DNA of 64,000 nucleotides, from positions 310,001 to 374,000 of the forward strand of contig NZ_JAJDOP010000003.1 in NCBI RefSeq assembly GCF_020595095.1, written 5' to 3'. The stretch comes from Microvirga rosea. Its GTDB lineage: Bacteria; Pseudomonadota; Alphaproteobacteria; Rhizobiales; Beijerinckiaceae. Each line of letters begins with the position of its first letter. Within the stretch, counting starts at the first letter, position 1. Positions 36,253 through 46,300 of the stretch are shown here, piece by piece. The notes below the pieces were generated by a model. That model was not told the origin of the DNA. It searched no databases and saw only the letters and a program-made list of their open reading frames with translations. A program made the translations under genes and the position numbers.

Positions 36253-37488
36253 GTGTCCGGTAGAACTCATGACATCATCATCGTCGGCGCTGGGGCAGCC
36301 GGCCTTTCGGCGGCCCTCGCCTTCGCGCGGGATGGCTATCGAACGGCCCTTGTCGGCCCCCTGGATGTCCGCCGGGATGGTCGTACGGTGGCGCTGCTCA
36401 GCGGATCGGTCCGATTTCTCGAAGCGCTGGGCGTGTGGTCGGATCTGCGGGCGGATGCAGCTCCGCTCGAGACGATGCGCATCGTCGACGATACCGGAAG
36501 CCTTTTCCGCCCCCCACCGGCGTCGTTCCGGGCGTCTGAAATCCGGCTCGACGCGTTCGGATGGAATATCGAGAACGTCACGCTCGTAGAAGGCCTTGCG
36601 AAAGCGGCAGGACAACACGCTTCCCTCACCCTCCTGCCCCAGCAGGCGACCGCCTTCGAGGCCGATACCGAGCGTGCCGCCGTCACGCTCGCGGATGGCT
36701 CCCTTCTCACGGGCAGCCTCGTGGTGGCGGCGGACGGACGCAACTCGCGATTGAGGCAAACCGTCGGCATCGAGACGCGCACATGGTCGTATCCGCAGAC
36801 GGCGGTGACCGCGATTTTGCGGCACGACAAGCCCCATCGGGACATGTCGACGGAATTTCACACCCGTCATGGTCCCTTTACGCTGGTTCCGCTCCCGGGC
36901 CGAAGGTCGAGCCTGGTTTGGGTGACCCGGTCGGAGGACGCCAACCGCCTTCACGCCCTTGATGATGGGGATCTCGGCTTGGCCATCGAGCGTCAGGCCC
37001 ATTCGCTGCTCGGCCGCATGCATCTCGATGGCCCCCGCGGCCTCGTCCCTATGGGCGGCCTATCGGTTACGCGATTCCAGGCCAACCGCCTCGCTCTCGT
37101 GGGCGAAGCTGCACACGTTTTTCCGCCCATCGGCGCTCAGGGCCTCAATCTGGGCCTTCGCGACGTGGCCGCTCTCCGGGACTGCGTCATAGATGCGGGA
37201 GATGAAGGGCAAGAGCCGGGCTCCGAGAATGCCCTGGGCCGCTATCAGCGTGGCCGCGATCTCGACGTTCGCCTCCGCACAGCCGCCGTTGATGGCCTGA
37301 ACCGGACTCTGCTGGCGGGTTTCCTCCCCGCCGACTTCCTGCGGGGTGCCGGCCTGCTCGCCCTCACCAGCATTGGTCCGCTCCGCCGCGCGGTGATGCG
37401 TGAGGGCGTCTTGCCGCGGATGGGCTCTCCCCGGTTGATGCAGGCCGTGACTTCGACGCACCATGCGGAACAGTCTGCCTATCCATAA
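36253..37488 (+). CDS. UbiH/UbiF family FAD-dependent hydroxylase
   Basis: 411 residues. I place the start at GTG 36253 (MSGRTHDIIIVGAG), because GAGGG lies six bases upstream; a TTG at 36247 would have no spacing. FAD motifs are GxGxxG (VGAGAAGLSAA), the DG motif (VAADGRNSRLRQ) and the GD-type motif GEAAHVFPPIGAQGLNLGLRDV. The family hydroxylates the ring of ubiquinone precursors. It stands apart from other ubi genes, so a different aromatic substrate is possible. Confidence 0.88.
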   Translation: MSGRTHDIIIVGAGAAGLSAALAFARDGYRTALVGPLDVRRDGRTVALLSGSVRFLEALGVWSDLRADAAPLETMRIVDDTGSLFRPPPASFRASEIRLDAFGWNIENVTLVEGLAKAAGQHASLTLLPQQATAFEADTERAAVTLADGSLLTGSLVVAADGRNSRLRQTVGIETRTWSYPQTAVTAILRHDKPHRDMSTEFHTRHGPFTLVPLPGRRSSLVWVTRSEDANRLHALDDGDLGLAIERQAHSLLGRMHLDGPRGLVPMGGLSVTRFQANRLALVGEAAHVFPPIGAQGLNLGLRDVAALRDCVIDAGDEGQEPGSENALGRYQRGRDLDVRLRTAAVDGLNRTLLAGFLPADFLRGAGLLALTSIGPLRRAVMREGVLPRMGSPRLMQAVTSTHHAEQSAYP

Positions 37489-37518
37489 GGGCCAACCGGG
37501 TTCCTCATTGCGCCTCTT

Positions 37519-37546
37519 CGTTGCCGTTTCCATCGGAATGGCAACG
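37519..37546. terminator. Stem-loop between the convergent UbiH-family and AEC genes
   Basis: CGTTGCC (37519-37525) pairs with GGCAACG (37540-37546), and the inner TTCC/GGAA extends the stem. No strong U tract follows on either strand, so termination is only likely from its position, 30 bp past the UbiH-family stop and 18 bp past the AEC stop. Confidence 0.4.
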
Positions 37547-37563
37547 ATAAGCCACTGGCATCC

Positions 37564-38532
37564 TTACGGAAATAGATCGTAGGGGAGCGCCCCGATGCGG
37601 ATGGTGTAGAGCAAGGCCGTCAAAGTCACCATGGACGTGACCGTGCCCATCAGAACGCAAGCCGACGCACGCTCGACGCCGACGTTATACTGGGTTGAAA
37701 TCACGAAGATGTTCAAAGCCGGCGGCAGCGCCGCCATGGTGATGGCCGCATAGGTCCAGACCGGACCGAAATCGCCGAGGGCCGAGAGCAGCACCCACAC
37801 CAGAAAGGGATGCAGGATCAGCTTGATGAGGACCAGAGCCGGAACCTCGGCGGGAATACGCCAGAGGGGACGCAGGGCAACCGTCACGCCGAGAATGAAC
37901 AAGGCGCAAGGCGCGGCGGCCCCCGAAAGCCATGTAACCATGAGGTTGAGGGCGGACGGCAGTTCCAAATGCAGGTAGCTGGCAGTGACCCCGAGCGCCG
38001 TCGCCACATTGAACGGGTGAGTGACGACACGCCACAGGATCCGGCGAAGGGTCGCGCCGAGGGTCAGCTTCTCGAGTCCGGCAACGGACATGAGAAGGGG
38101 GACCAGCGAGAACAGCAGCAGATTGTCGAACACGAAGATCAGAACGACGGGCGCGCTCGCAGCGGAGCCTATGGCCGCGAGCACAAGAGGCGGCCCCATA
38201 TAGCCGATGTTGGAGTAAGACCCGGCCACACCCTGCATGACAGATTGAGCGATGTCTTTCGTGTGCCGCCAACCAGCCGCGAAAGAGAGCGCGAAGGCAC
38301 AGAAGGTCGAAACCGTGGTGGCCACCACGAAGGACCAGTTCGTCAGTTGATCTAAGGACTTGTCAGCGATCAGCCGGTAAAACAGGCACGGAAGCGCGAT
38401 GTAGATCAGGAAGAACTGCATCCAAGCGAGGCCCGCCTCGGGCTGCTTGACGACCCGGCCGCAGAAAAAACCAAGGCCGATGAGGCCGAAAAACGGCGCG
38501 AGAAGATTGATCAGCCCGATCAGGTCGGACAT
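37564..38532 (-). CDS. AEC family transporter (auxin efflux carrier type)
   Basis: 322 residues with about ten hydrophobic segments. The N-terminal LINLLAPFFGLIGLGFFCGR and the later SYSNIGYMGPPLVLAAIG (conserved N in the crossover region) match the AEC/PIN-like fold. Bacterial members export or import malonate, malate or other small organic acids; the substrate is not predictable. It is convergent with the UbiH-family gene and divergent from hspQ. Confidence 0.9.
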   Translation of the reverse strand: MSDLIGLINLLAPFFGLIGLGFFCGRVVKQPEAGLAWMQFFLIYIALPCLFYRLIADKSLDQLTNWSFVVATTVSTFCAFALSFAAGWRHTKDIAQSVMQGVAGSYSNIGYMGPPLVLAAIGSAASAPVVLIFVFDNLLLFSLVPLLMSVAGLEKLTLGATLRRILWRVVTHPFNVATALGVTASYLHLELPSALNLMVTWLSGAAAPCALFILGVTVALRPLWRIPAEVPALVLIKLILHPFLVWVLLSALGDFGPVWTYAAITMAALPPALNIFVISTQYNVGVERASACVLMGTVTSMVTLTALLYTIRIGALPYDLFP

Positions 38533-38723
38533 GGCGGGGCTCCGGAACAGAATCGCTCCAGCTCGTTCTGCCGGGTTTGCGCAAGCGCAGCAATGCTGCC
38601 CATGAAGGCCGTCCCGACCTGCCCCGCATGGCTCGCCCGGGCCGGAAGTCTCATGATCGTGACGGCAGGCGGGTTTGGAGATTCCGCGAAGCCTCTCTAT
38701 ATCGGAGGCATGGAGTTCAAGTC

Positions 38724-39053
38724 ATGAAAGCGGGTTTAGCCAAATTCGCGATCGGTCAGGTGGTGAAACACCGGCTTTTCGAGTTCCGGGGGCTCATCTT
38801 CGATGTGGATCCCGAGTTCGACAACACCGAAGAATGGTGGCTGTCCATTCCTGAGGAAATCAGGCCGGACAAGGACCAGCCCTTCTATCACCTCTTCGCT
38901 GAAAACGCGGAGACCGAATATATCGCCTACGTATCCGAACAGAACCTGGTGCCGGATTCCTCGTCCGAGCCTCTCCGCAATCCCCTGATCGAAGAAATGT
39001 TCGACCGGGACGAGAGAGGCCTTTACCGGGCCAAGCCGATCCTGGCCAACTAG
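38724..39053 (+). CDS. hspQ: Heat shock protein HspQ (YccV-like)
   Basis: 109 residues from the ATG at 38724, with GGAG eight bases upstream. The YccV/hemimethylated-DNA-binding domain is clear: KFAIGQVVKHRLFEFRGLIFDVDPEF and YHLFAENAETEYIAYVSEQNLVPD. In E. coli HspQ binds hemimethylated DNA in vitro and acts as a specificity factor for the Lon protease. It is monocistronic and ends in a strong terminator. Confidence 0.93.
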   Translation: MKAGLAKFAIGQVVKHRLFEFRGLIFDVDPEFDNTEEWWLSIPEEIRPDKDQPFYHLFAENAETEYIAYVSEQNLVPDSSSEPLRNPLIEEMFDRDERGLYRAKPILAN

Positions 39054-39083
39054 GCTCAAGCAGGAACCGACGTTCGAAAACAA

Positions 39084-39112
39084 AAAACGCCGGGCACCAA
39101 GCCCGGCGTTTT
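39084..39112. terminator. Bidirectional terminator between hspQ and the IalB-family gene
   Basis: AAAACGCCGGGC (39084-39095) pairs perfectly with GCCCGGCGTTTT (39101-39112) around a 5-nt loop, giving U tracts on both strands between convergent genes. Confidence 0.88.
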
Positions 39113-39131
39113 CATGTCGGATGTCGTGAGA

Positions 39132-39917
39132 TTACGGCTTCGGTGCCGGGGCGGCAGGAGCTGCCGGAGCGCCGGGAGCCGCAGAGGCGTCACCGGTGCC
39201 GAGCTTCTTGCGGAGCTCTTCGCTCTTCTTCTCAAGCTCTTCCTGAAGCTTCTTCTGCTGCTCCTCCAGAACCTTAGGGTCGATCGGCGGGCCGTCGAAG
39301 GCCTTGCCGAACCCGGCAGCCGGCACCGCGAAGGTAACGAGGCGGCCGGCCTGATTCTGAACGCTGACGTTCAGGTTCTGGCCCTTTTTCATGGAAGCGA
39401 CGAAATCGTCCTTCACTTCGGCCTCTGCGAAGCAACCGTTCGGGAAGCAGACGGCGTAGCGGCCATCGGTGGGCTGACCCTGGTCGACAGCGAAGCGGAT
39501 GCCCGGCTGCAGCAGGAGGCCCAGCGGCATCAGGAAGCGGACGATCTTCTTGTTCTGCGGTCCCTTCACGTCATAGAGGGCGACGGCGAGAACCGGCTGG
39601 CCCTGATCGGACACGAAGTCGCGGGTGGTGTAGCAGATTTCCGAATTGGTGCCTTGGTCCTTGCCGCAGACCTTCGTCCAATCGGGCTGGGAAGGTTCTG
39701 CCTTCACCTGAACCACCATGGGTCCATTCCCCTGGGCCTGTCCGCCCTGAGCGCCCGGAGCCGGTTGGCCCTGCGGAGCAGCTGCGGGAGGCTTTGCCGG
39801 AGCCGGAGCGGCGGGCTTGGTCTGCGCCAGAGCCGGCGCCGCACTCAAGATAAGTGCCATAGCCGTGGCAAGGCCACGGGTGCCCCCCAGGCTCGCGAGG
39901 CGGGTCGCGAATGACAT
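39132..39917 (-). CDS. Invasion-associated locus B (IalB) family periplasmic protein
   Basis: 261 residues from the ATG at 39915-39917, preceded by GAGGA. A Sec signal peptide (LATAMALILSAAPALAQ) is followed by an Ala/Pro/Gln-rich linker of about 35 residues. The IalB domain has WTKVCGKDQGTNSEICYTTRDF and RYAVCFPNGCFAEAEV, with two conserved cysteine pairs. The C-terminus holds a charged coiled-coil-like stretch (VLEEQQKKLQEELEKK) and ends in Ala/Pro repeats. Named after a Bartonella protein linked to erythrocyte invasion; widespread in free-living relatives, where the role is unknown. Confidence 0.9.
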   Translation of the reverse strand: MSFATRLASLGGTRGLATAMALILSAAPALAQTKPAAPAPAKPPAAAPQGQPAPGAQGGQAQGNGPMVVQVKAEPSQPDWTKVCGKDQGTNSEICYTTRDFVSDQGQPVLAVALYDVKGPQNKKIVRFLMPLGLLLQPGIRFAVDQGQPTDGRYAVCFPNGCFAEAEVKDDFVASMKKGQNLNVSVQNQAGRLVTFAVPAAGFGKAFDGPPIDPKVLEEQQKKLQEELEKKSEELRKKLGTGDASAAPGAPAAPAAPAPKP

Positions 39918-39962
39918 GTCGTAGATCCTCTTTTCAGTCAAAAGGTCGGCTTCTGGATTGGC

Positions 39963-39992
39963 CGTATAATCGGCGCGGAGTGTAACCTTCAA
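39963..39992 (-). promoter_or_regulatory. Candidate promoter of the IalB-family gene
   Basis: On the minus strand, TTGAAG (39987-39992) is followed after 18 bp by TATACG (39963-39968). The start site would be near 39956, about 40 bp before the ATG. The arrangement is plausible but unproven. Confidence 0.4.
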
Positions 39993-40135
39993 GGGAACGG
40001 TTGAATCTTTGCCGATTAAGGCGAAGACATGACGTGTGGCGCTCCTTTAACCTTTCGTGAAGTAGGTTTCCAGTCGCTCCGGCCAACTTTCTTTATAATA
40101 TTCCACCTTCACGCCTGCCCGGGGCAGGAACTGCC

Positions 40136-41947
40136 ATGAGCCGACAACGCCGAGGACTCTTGGGAATTCTCCTTGCCGCAGCGCTCGTCTGCGTCGGTTT
40201 TCGTCCGGCCGGCGCGGTCGACGCTCCGCGGCACGGGATCGCCATGCACGGGGAGCCGGCGCTCCCCGAGGGCTTTTCCCACCTGCCCTATGCAAACCCC
40301 GACGCTCCGCAGAACGGGCGAATCATCCTCGCCCTCCAGGGCAGCTACGACAGCCTCAATCCGCTGATCGTGCTGGGTGTCGCTCCCGATGTCGTTCCCC
40401 GCTACGTGCTTCAAAGCATGATGATGCGGTCGCTGGACGAAGCTTTCACCGTCTATGGCCTCGTTGCCCGTTCCGCCGAGATGCCGGACGACCGGAGTTC
40501 CGTCACCTTCAACCTGGACCCCCGGGCCCGCTTTTCCGATGGGCATTCGCTGACGGCGGAGGATGTGCGGTTCACCTTCGAACTGTTGCGGAAGCACGGA
40601 AAGCCGTTCTACCGCTCGAGCTTCGGTCAGGTCCGTGCGGTCGAGGTCGAGAACCCTCATCGAATCCGCTTCGACCTGTCGGGCGCGAACGATCAGGAGC
40701 TGCCCCTCAATATCGCTATGATGCCGATCTTCGCGGCGCACGCCACCAACCCTGAAACCTTTGCCAACACCACTCTGACTCCACCCGTCGGATCGGGCCC
40801 CTTCGAGGTCACCGAGGTCCGGCCGGGCGAGCGGGTCGTGCTGAAGCGACGCCAGGATTACTGGGGCAAGGATCTCCCGATCACCAAAGGGCTCTATAAC
40901 TTCGACGAGATCCGTTACGATTTCTATCGTGACGCCAATACGATGTTCGAGGCCTTTAAAGCGGGACTTTATGATTACCGCCTGGAGGGAGACCCTGACC
41001 GCTGGTCGACTGGATATGATTTTCCCGCCGTCCGGGACGGTCGGATCGCGCTGGAGACCCTGCCGATCCGGACGCCGAAGGGCATGAACGGGTTCGTGTT
41101 CAACACACGCCGCCCGCTGTTCGCAGATCCCCGCGTCCGGGACGCCATCGGGCATCTCTTCGACTTCGAATGGGCCAACCGGAACCTGTATTATGGATTG
41201 CTGACCCGGTCCGACAGCTACTTCGCCGGATCGGATCTCTCCGCCATCGGTCGCCCTGCGGGAGAGCAGGAACTCGCGCTGCTTGCTCCGTTCCCTGGAG
41301 CTGTGCGGCAGGACATCCTGGAAGGCCGCTGGTCTCCTCCCGCCTCCGATGGCTCGGGACGCGACCGCGATCAGGCCCGCAGGGCCCTGCAGATGCTGGA
41401 TGAAGCCGGTTGGTCGCTGGATGGGGCCACCTTACGCAGAAAAGGCAGCGGCGAGGCATTCTCGTTCGAGATGCTGGTGAATTCCCGGCAGCAGGAGCGT
41501 TTGGCACTCAATTTCGCCCAGTCCCTGTCCCGCATTGGAATTCTTGCAAGGGTGAGGCTTGTCGACGACGTTCAATTCTGGCGGCGTCTTTCGACCTTCG
41601 ATTTCGACATGGTGCAATGGGTTTGGCCCGCTTCCGCCTCGCCCGGGAACGAGCAGCGCAACCGTTGGAGCTCGGCGGCTGCGCAGCGGGGTGGGTCCCT
41701 CAATTACTCAGGAGCATCGTCTCCGGCCATCGATCGGTTGATCGATGCTCTGCTGGAAGCCCGCACCCGGGAGGATTTCGTCTCCACCGTCCGAGCCCTG
41801 GACCGGGTTCTCCTATCCGGCTTCTACGTCGTCCCCTTGTTTTACCTGAATGATCAATGGCTTGCCCATCGCAGCGGCCTGAAGCACCCGGACAATCTGC
41901 CCCTTCTCGGTACGTCGATTGACACTTGGTGGTGGCAGCCTCCGTGA
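40136..41947 (+). CDS. Extracellular solute-binding protein family 5 (YejA-like)
   Basis: 603 residues with a signal peptide (LLGILLAAALVCVGFRPAGA). The opening HGIAMHGEPALPEGFSHLPYANPDAPQNG and the block ARFSDGHSLTAEDVRFTFELLRKHGKP identify the YejA branch of peptide/microcin C type SBP_bac_5 proteins. It delivers oligopeptides or similar ligands to an inner-membrane ABC permease. No permease or ATPase gene follows, so the partner must be elsewhere. A TATAAT occurs 37 bp before the ATG at 40094-40099, but without a good -35. Confidence 0.9.
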   Translation: MSRQRRGLLGILLAAALVCVGFRPAGAVDAPRHGIAMHGEPALPEGFSHLPYANPDAPQNGRIILALQGSYDSLNPLIVLGVAPDVVPRYVLQSMMMRSLDEAFTVYGLVARSAEMPDDRSSVTFNLDPRARFSDGHSLTAEDVRFTFELLRKHGKPFYRSSFGQVRAVEVENPHRIRFDLSGANDQELPLNIAMMPIFAAHATNPETFANTTLTPPVGSGPFEVTEVRPGERVVLKRRQDYWGKDLPITKGLYNFDEIRYDFYRDANTMFEAFKAGLYDYRLEGDPDRWSTGYDFPAVRDGRIALETLPIRTPKGMNGFVFNTRRPLFADPRVRDAIGHLFDFEWANRNLYYGLLTRSDSYFAGSDLSAIGRPAGEQELALLAPFPGAVRQDILEGRWSPPASDGSGRDRDQARRALQMLDEAGWSLDGATLRRKGSGEAFSFEMLVNSRQQERLALNFAQSLSRIGILARVRLVDDVQFWRRLSTFDFDMVQWVWPASASPGNEQRNRWSSAAAQRGGSLNYSGASSPAIDRLIDALLEARTREDFVSTVRALDRVLLSGFYVVPLFYLNDQWLAHRSGLKHPDNLPLLGTSIDTWWWQPP

Positions 41948-42066
41948 CTTCCGGCCCATTCGGGTTAACTTGGCTGTTCCGTTGTCATTCATCTGCCGCG
42001 TGAAACAATCGGACATCTTAGGCGTTAGAGGCATGTCCCAAACGTGCCGCTACGTTTCGCTGCAGG

Positions 42067-42420
42067 ATGCCGGAGATGAACGGGTTGCAGAAGGTTCTTG
42101 TTGTCGACAATGGTGAACGCGAGCCGGACAGTGCCCTGTCCGCCGAACTCGCCGGCATGGGTTATGCCAGCGTTACGGCCCCCTTCGAGGCCGCGGACGA
42201 TGTTCTCGCCCTGATGCCGAGCCCAGCGGCCGTCGTTCTGCAGATGCCCCGGCACCCCAATTGGACTGAACGACGCCGTTTTCTTGAATTGGCCCACCGG
42301 TTGCGGGCCTCGTTGTCTCCGAGCGGTATTCCGGTCCTGATTACCGGCGGCGTGAGCGGCGCTCTCACCATGCTTCAGAACGAACTCGGCACCCAGGCGG
42401 TTGCAACGCCGGAACTCTGA
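42067..42420 (+). CDS. Degenerate receiver-like protein (pseudo-response regulator)
   Basis: 117 residues. The order of strands (KVLVVDNGE, AAVVLQMPR, IPVLITGG) follows a CheY-like receiver. However, the acidic pair is DN rather than DD/DE, Gln occupies the position of the phosphorylated Asp, and the final conserved Lys is missing, while a Thr is kept in strand four. It should therefore not be phosphorylated in the usual way. No output domain is present. It lies 119 bp after the YejA-like gene and is convergent with the serine hydrolase gene. A start three codons later (MNGLQK) is possible. Confidence 0.6.
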   Translation: MPEMNGLQKVLVVDNGEREPDSALSAELAGMGYASVTAPFEAADDVLALMPSPAAVVLQMPRHPNWTERRRFLELAHRLRASLSPSGIPVLITGGVSGALTMLQNELGTQAVATPEL

Positions 42421-42426
42421 GAACCA

Positions 42427-43320
42427 TCAAGCGCCGATAAGCTCAAAGGCTTTACGTTCCGTCGGGCCTGCGTCCTCGCAGGCCATGAACACGGACGCGG
42501 CTGGGCCGCCGACCGTCGGTTGAAACACGGCAACGGTGCTTCCCGGCCCTCCTCCCGTATGGCCGATGACAGCCAGCCCCGATGTCGCGCTCCCGATCAT
42601 CACACCCAAGCCGTATCCGGGGTCCAACCACGGCCTGTCCGGGATGGGGCCAGGCAATTCATACGCCGTCGCCATTTCCGCCATGAATGGAGGAGCTAGC
42701 AGTTCCCCCGACCGCAGCCGGTTCAAGAGAAGGGCTGCATCGCACACCGTGCCGATCACAAGTCCATGATACACCCAGCCCGGATCATAGGCCGTCGCCG
42801 ATCCCAACTGAACCTCGCGGAGATCCCCGCGCGTCACGGCCAATCTGGGAGTGTCGAGGCGTAAAGGCTCAAAAACCAGCTCGCGCAAGGCAATGACGAG
42901 ATTTGTCTCCGTCGTTTCCTCGATCAGCCTGGCGACCAGACCATAGCCGAGGTTTGAGTAGCCCCACCCCTCTCCCGGCTCATAGCGAAGGCGATCGGCC
43001 TCGCATCTGTCCCAAACTTCCTCAAACGGCCAGGACCTGTCGCCCCTCGCAACGGCGTCGGCATAGGCTTGCAACCCCCCATAATCGGGCAGCCCGGCCC
43101 GATGCTGAAGGAGCTGCCTGAGGGAATAGGCTCGTCCTCGCAAGGGCTGATCGAGCGACAGCCTTCCATCTTGAACCAAACGCAAGGCCGCCGCGGCCAG
43201 GACCGTCTTCGTAAAGCTCCACCACGGCACGATCAGGTCTGCGTCGCTTCCCGCCTCGAGCCTTCCCGCCTTCACGACCGCCCAGGCAATGGAGGGCTGG
43301 CTTTCGGACGTCTCGGCCAC
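42427..43320 (-). CDS. Serine hydrolase, beta-lactamase class C/PBP-like
   Basis: 297 residues. Catalytic motifs are SFTK at 35-38 (Ser35 nucleophile), YSN at 121-123 and HTG at 254-256, the full set of the beta-lactamase/D-peptidase clan. There is no signal peptide and the nucleophile is close to the N-terminus, so it is probably cytoplasmic, perhaps an esterase or D-peptidase. The start is GTG (43318-43320); AGGA overlapping the mfd stop supplies the ribosome site, and the gap to mfd is only 4 bp. Confidence 0.87.
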   Translation of the reverse strand: MAETSESQPSIAWAVVKAGRLEAGSDADLIVPWWSFTKTVLAAAALRLVQDGRLSLDQPLRGRAYSLRQLLQHRAGLPDYGGLQAYADAVARGDRSWPFEEVWDRCEADRLRYEPGEGWGYSNLGYGLVARLIEETTETNLVIALRELVFEPLRLDTPRLAVTRGDLREVQLGSATAYDPGWVYHGLVIGTVCDAALLLNRLRSGELLAPPFMAEMATAYELPGPIPDRPWLDPGYGLGVMIGSATSGLAVIGHTGGGPGSTVAVFQPTVGGPAASVFMACEDAGPTERKAFELIGA

Positions 43321-43324
43321 GTTC

Positions 43325-46300
43325 CTAGGCCGCCTTCTTCTCGGCGATCCGCACGAGGCTTCTGAGAATCGTGGTCGTTGCCTTGATCCGTTCGTCCGCG
43401 CTCTCCACGTCGCGGATGAACACGATCTTCATGTCCGGACGCACCTTGGCGAAGGACCCCTGCTCCGCCACGTAAGAGACGAGTCCCGTCGGATTGGCGA
43501 AGGCATTATCCCTGAAGGACACGATAATTCCCTTCGGGCCGCCATCCACCTTCTCCACGTTGGCTCTCCGGCACAGAACCTTGATCGACATGATCTTGAG
43601 GAGTTGACTGACCTCGGACGGCAGGGGGCCGAAGCGATCGATGAGCTCCGCCCCGAACGCATCGATCTCCACGTCCGTTTCCAGGGTCGACAGGCGCCGG
43701 TAAAGGCCGAGGCGCAGCTGAAGATCCTGAACGTAGCTCTCCGGAATCATCACGGGCGCGCCGACGGCGATGGTCGGCGACCATTGATCCTCAGCGGGCT
43801 CCTCGATGCCTGCCTTCAGCTGGGCGACGGCCTCTTCAAGCATCTGCTGATAGAGTTCGTAGCCGACCTCCTTGATGTGGCCGGACTGCTCTTCGCCCAA
43901 GAGATTGCCCGCGCCGCGAATATCGAGGTCGTGCGAGGCCAGCTGGAAGCCGGCGCCGAGCGTATCGAGGCTTTGCAGCACCTTGAGACGGCGCTCCGCC
44001 TGCACCGTCAGGGGCTTGTTCGCCGGCACCGAAAAGAGCGCATAGGCCCGGGTTTTCGAACGGCCGACCCGGCCTCGCAGCTGATAGAGCTGCGACAGGC
44101 CGAACATGTCGGCCCGGTGGACGATCAGGGTATTGGCGGTCGGAATATCGAGCCCCGATTCCACGATCGTGGTCGACAGCAGGATGTCGTACTTGCCCTC
44201 GTAGAAGGCCGTCATGACGTCCTCCAGCTGGCCGGCCGCCATCTGGCCGTGCGCGACCGCGACCTTCGCTTCCGGCACTTCCCTGTCGAGGAAGGCCTTG
44301 ACCTCGCCCAGATCGTCGAGGCGCGGCACGACATAGAAGGCCTGGCCTCCCCGATAGCGCTCCCGCAGCAGGGCCTCGCGGATCAGCAAAGGATCGAACG
44401 GCGTCACGAAGGTTCGAACGGCCAGCCGGTCCACCGGCGGTGTCGTGATCAGCGAAAGCTCGCGCACGCCGGTCAGGGCCAGCTGGAGCGTTCGCGGAAT
44501 CGGCGTGGCCGACAGGGTCAGCACGTGAACCTCGGCCCGGAGTTCTTTCAGGCGCTCCTTGTGCGCAACACCGAAATGCTGCTCCTCGTCGACGATGATC
44601 AGGCCGAGGTCCTTGAACTGGATCGACTTGCCAAGAAGCGCGTGCGTTCCGACCACGATATCCACGGACCCGTCGGTCAGCCCTTCCTTGACCTTCTTCA
44701 TCTCGGCGTTGGGGACGAACCGCGAGGCCTGCGCGATATTGAGGGGCAGGCCGCGGAATCGCTCCGTGAAGGTTTTGAAGTGCTGACGGGCCAAAAGCGT
44801 CGTCGGCACCACCACGGCAACCTGCTTGCCGTTCATGGCCGACACGAACGCCGCCCGAAGAGCGACTTCGGTCTTGCCGAAACCGACATCGCCACACACG
44901 AGACGATCCATGGGCCTGCCCGACCCCAAATCGTCGAGAACGGCCTCGATGGCGTTGAGCTGGTCCTCGGTTTCCTCATAAGGAAAACGAGCCGAGAATT
45001 CGTCGTAGAGCCCGTCCGGCGGAGGCAGGCGGGGAGCATCCTTGAGGATACGGGCCGCGGCGATCTTCATGAGCGCACCCGCCATCTCGCGGATGCGCTG
45101 CTTCATGCGGGCCTTGCGCGCCTGCCAGGCCCCGCCACCGAGCTTGTCGAGCTGAACCTCGGTCTCCTCCGATCCATATCGGGTCAGGAGTTCGATGTTC
45201 TCGACGGGGAGGAAGAGCCGGTCGCCCCCGGCATAATGAAGTTCGAGGCAGTCATGCGGGGCGCCGGCGGCCTCGATGGTCTTCAGCCCCTCGAAACGAC
45301 CGATGCCGTGGTCTACGTGAACGACGAGATCGCCCGGCGTCAGGGCCGCGACCTCGGTGAGGAAGTCCTGCGGCCGCTTGGACTTGCGCTTCTGGCGTAC
45401 CAGACGATCGCCCAGGATGTCCTGCTCGCTGATGACCGCGAGATCACCGGCCTCGAAACCGGACTCGAGGCTCCAAACGCCGATGCCGATCTCGATGCGC
45501 GGCAGCGCCAGCGCGTCGGAGAGCCTCGGAACGAGGCTCGTCCGGCGCAGGTCGTGATCCTGGAGGACATGGGTCAGCCGCTCGCGCGAGCCCTCAGACC
45601 AGGCGCCGAGAATCACGCGCTTTCCCGCCACCTGAAGGTCGCGGATGTGCTGAACGACGGCCGTGAACACGTTGCCGCTTTCATCGGCCCGCTCGGCGAT
45701 GAAGTTACGTCCGCGCCGCGCCTCGCAGTCGATCACCAGGCGCTCGGTCGATTCGGGCATCGCAAAGGGCGACAAGCGCGCCAGCGGCAGGGACGCCGTC
45801 CGGGAAGCCCACTCGTCGGGCTTCATATACAGGGCATCGGGCGGAAGGGGTTTGTATGGCGCGACGCCGGTCTGGCTCTGGCCTACCCCCTCGCGGCGGG
45901 CATCGTAGTAATCCTTGACCTGGGACAGGCGTTCGGCCGCCGCGTCATCCGCCAGCGCGTCGAAGATGACCGGAACATCGGCCACATAATCGAGAAGCGT
46001 GTCGAGATGGTCCTGAAACAAGGGGAGCCAGTGCTCAAGGCCCGGATACCGGCGCCCTTCGCTGATGGCCTCATAGAGCCGATCGTCCCGTGTCGGAGCG
46101 CCGAACGCCGCCACATACGCCTGACGGAAGCGCTTGATGCTCTCCGTCGTGAGCTGGACCTCGCTCATCGGGACCAGGTCGAGGGACCGGAGCGTTCCCA
46201 CCGTGCGCTGCGTTTCCGGATCGAACGACCGGATGGATTCGAGGGCATCGCCGAAAAAGTCGAGGCGGACGGGGTTGGGAAGCCCGGCCGGATAGAGATC

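Noticed and set aside
40094..40099. Perfect TATAAT before the YejA-like gene as a full promoter
   Set aside because: No acceptable -35 box at 16-18 bp; kept only as a remark in the gene entry.
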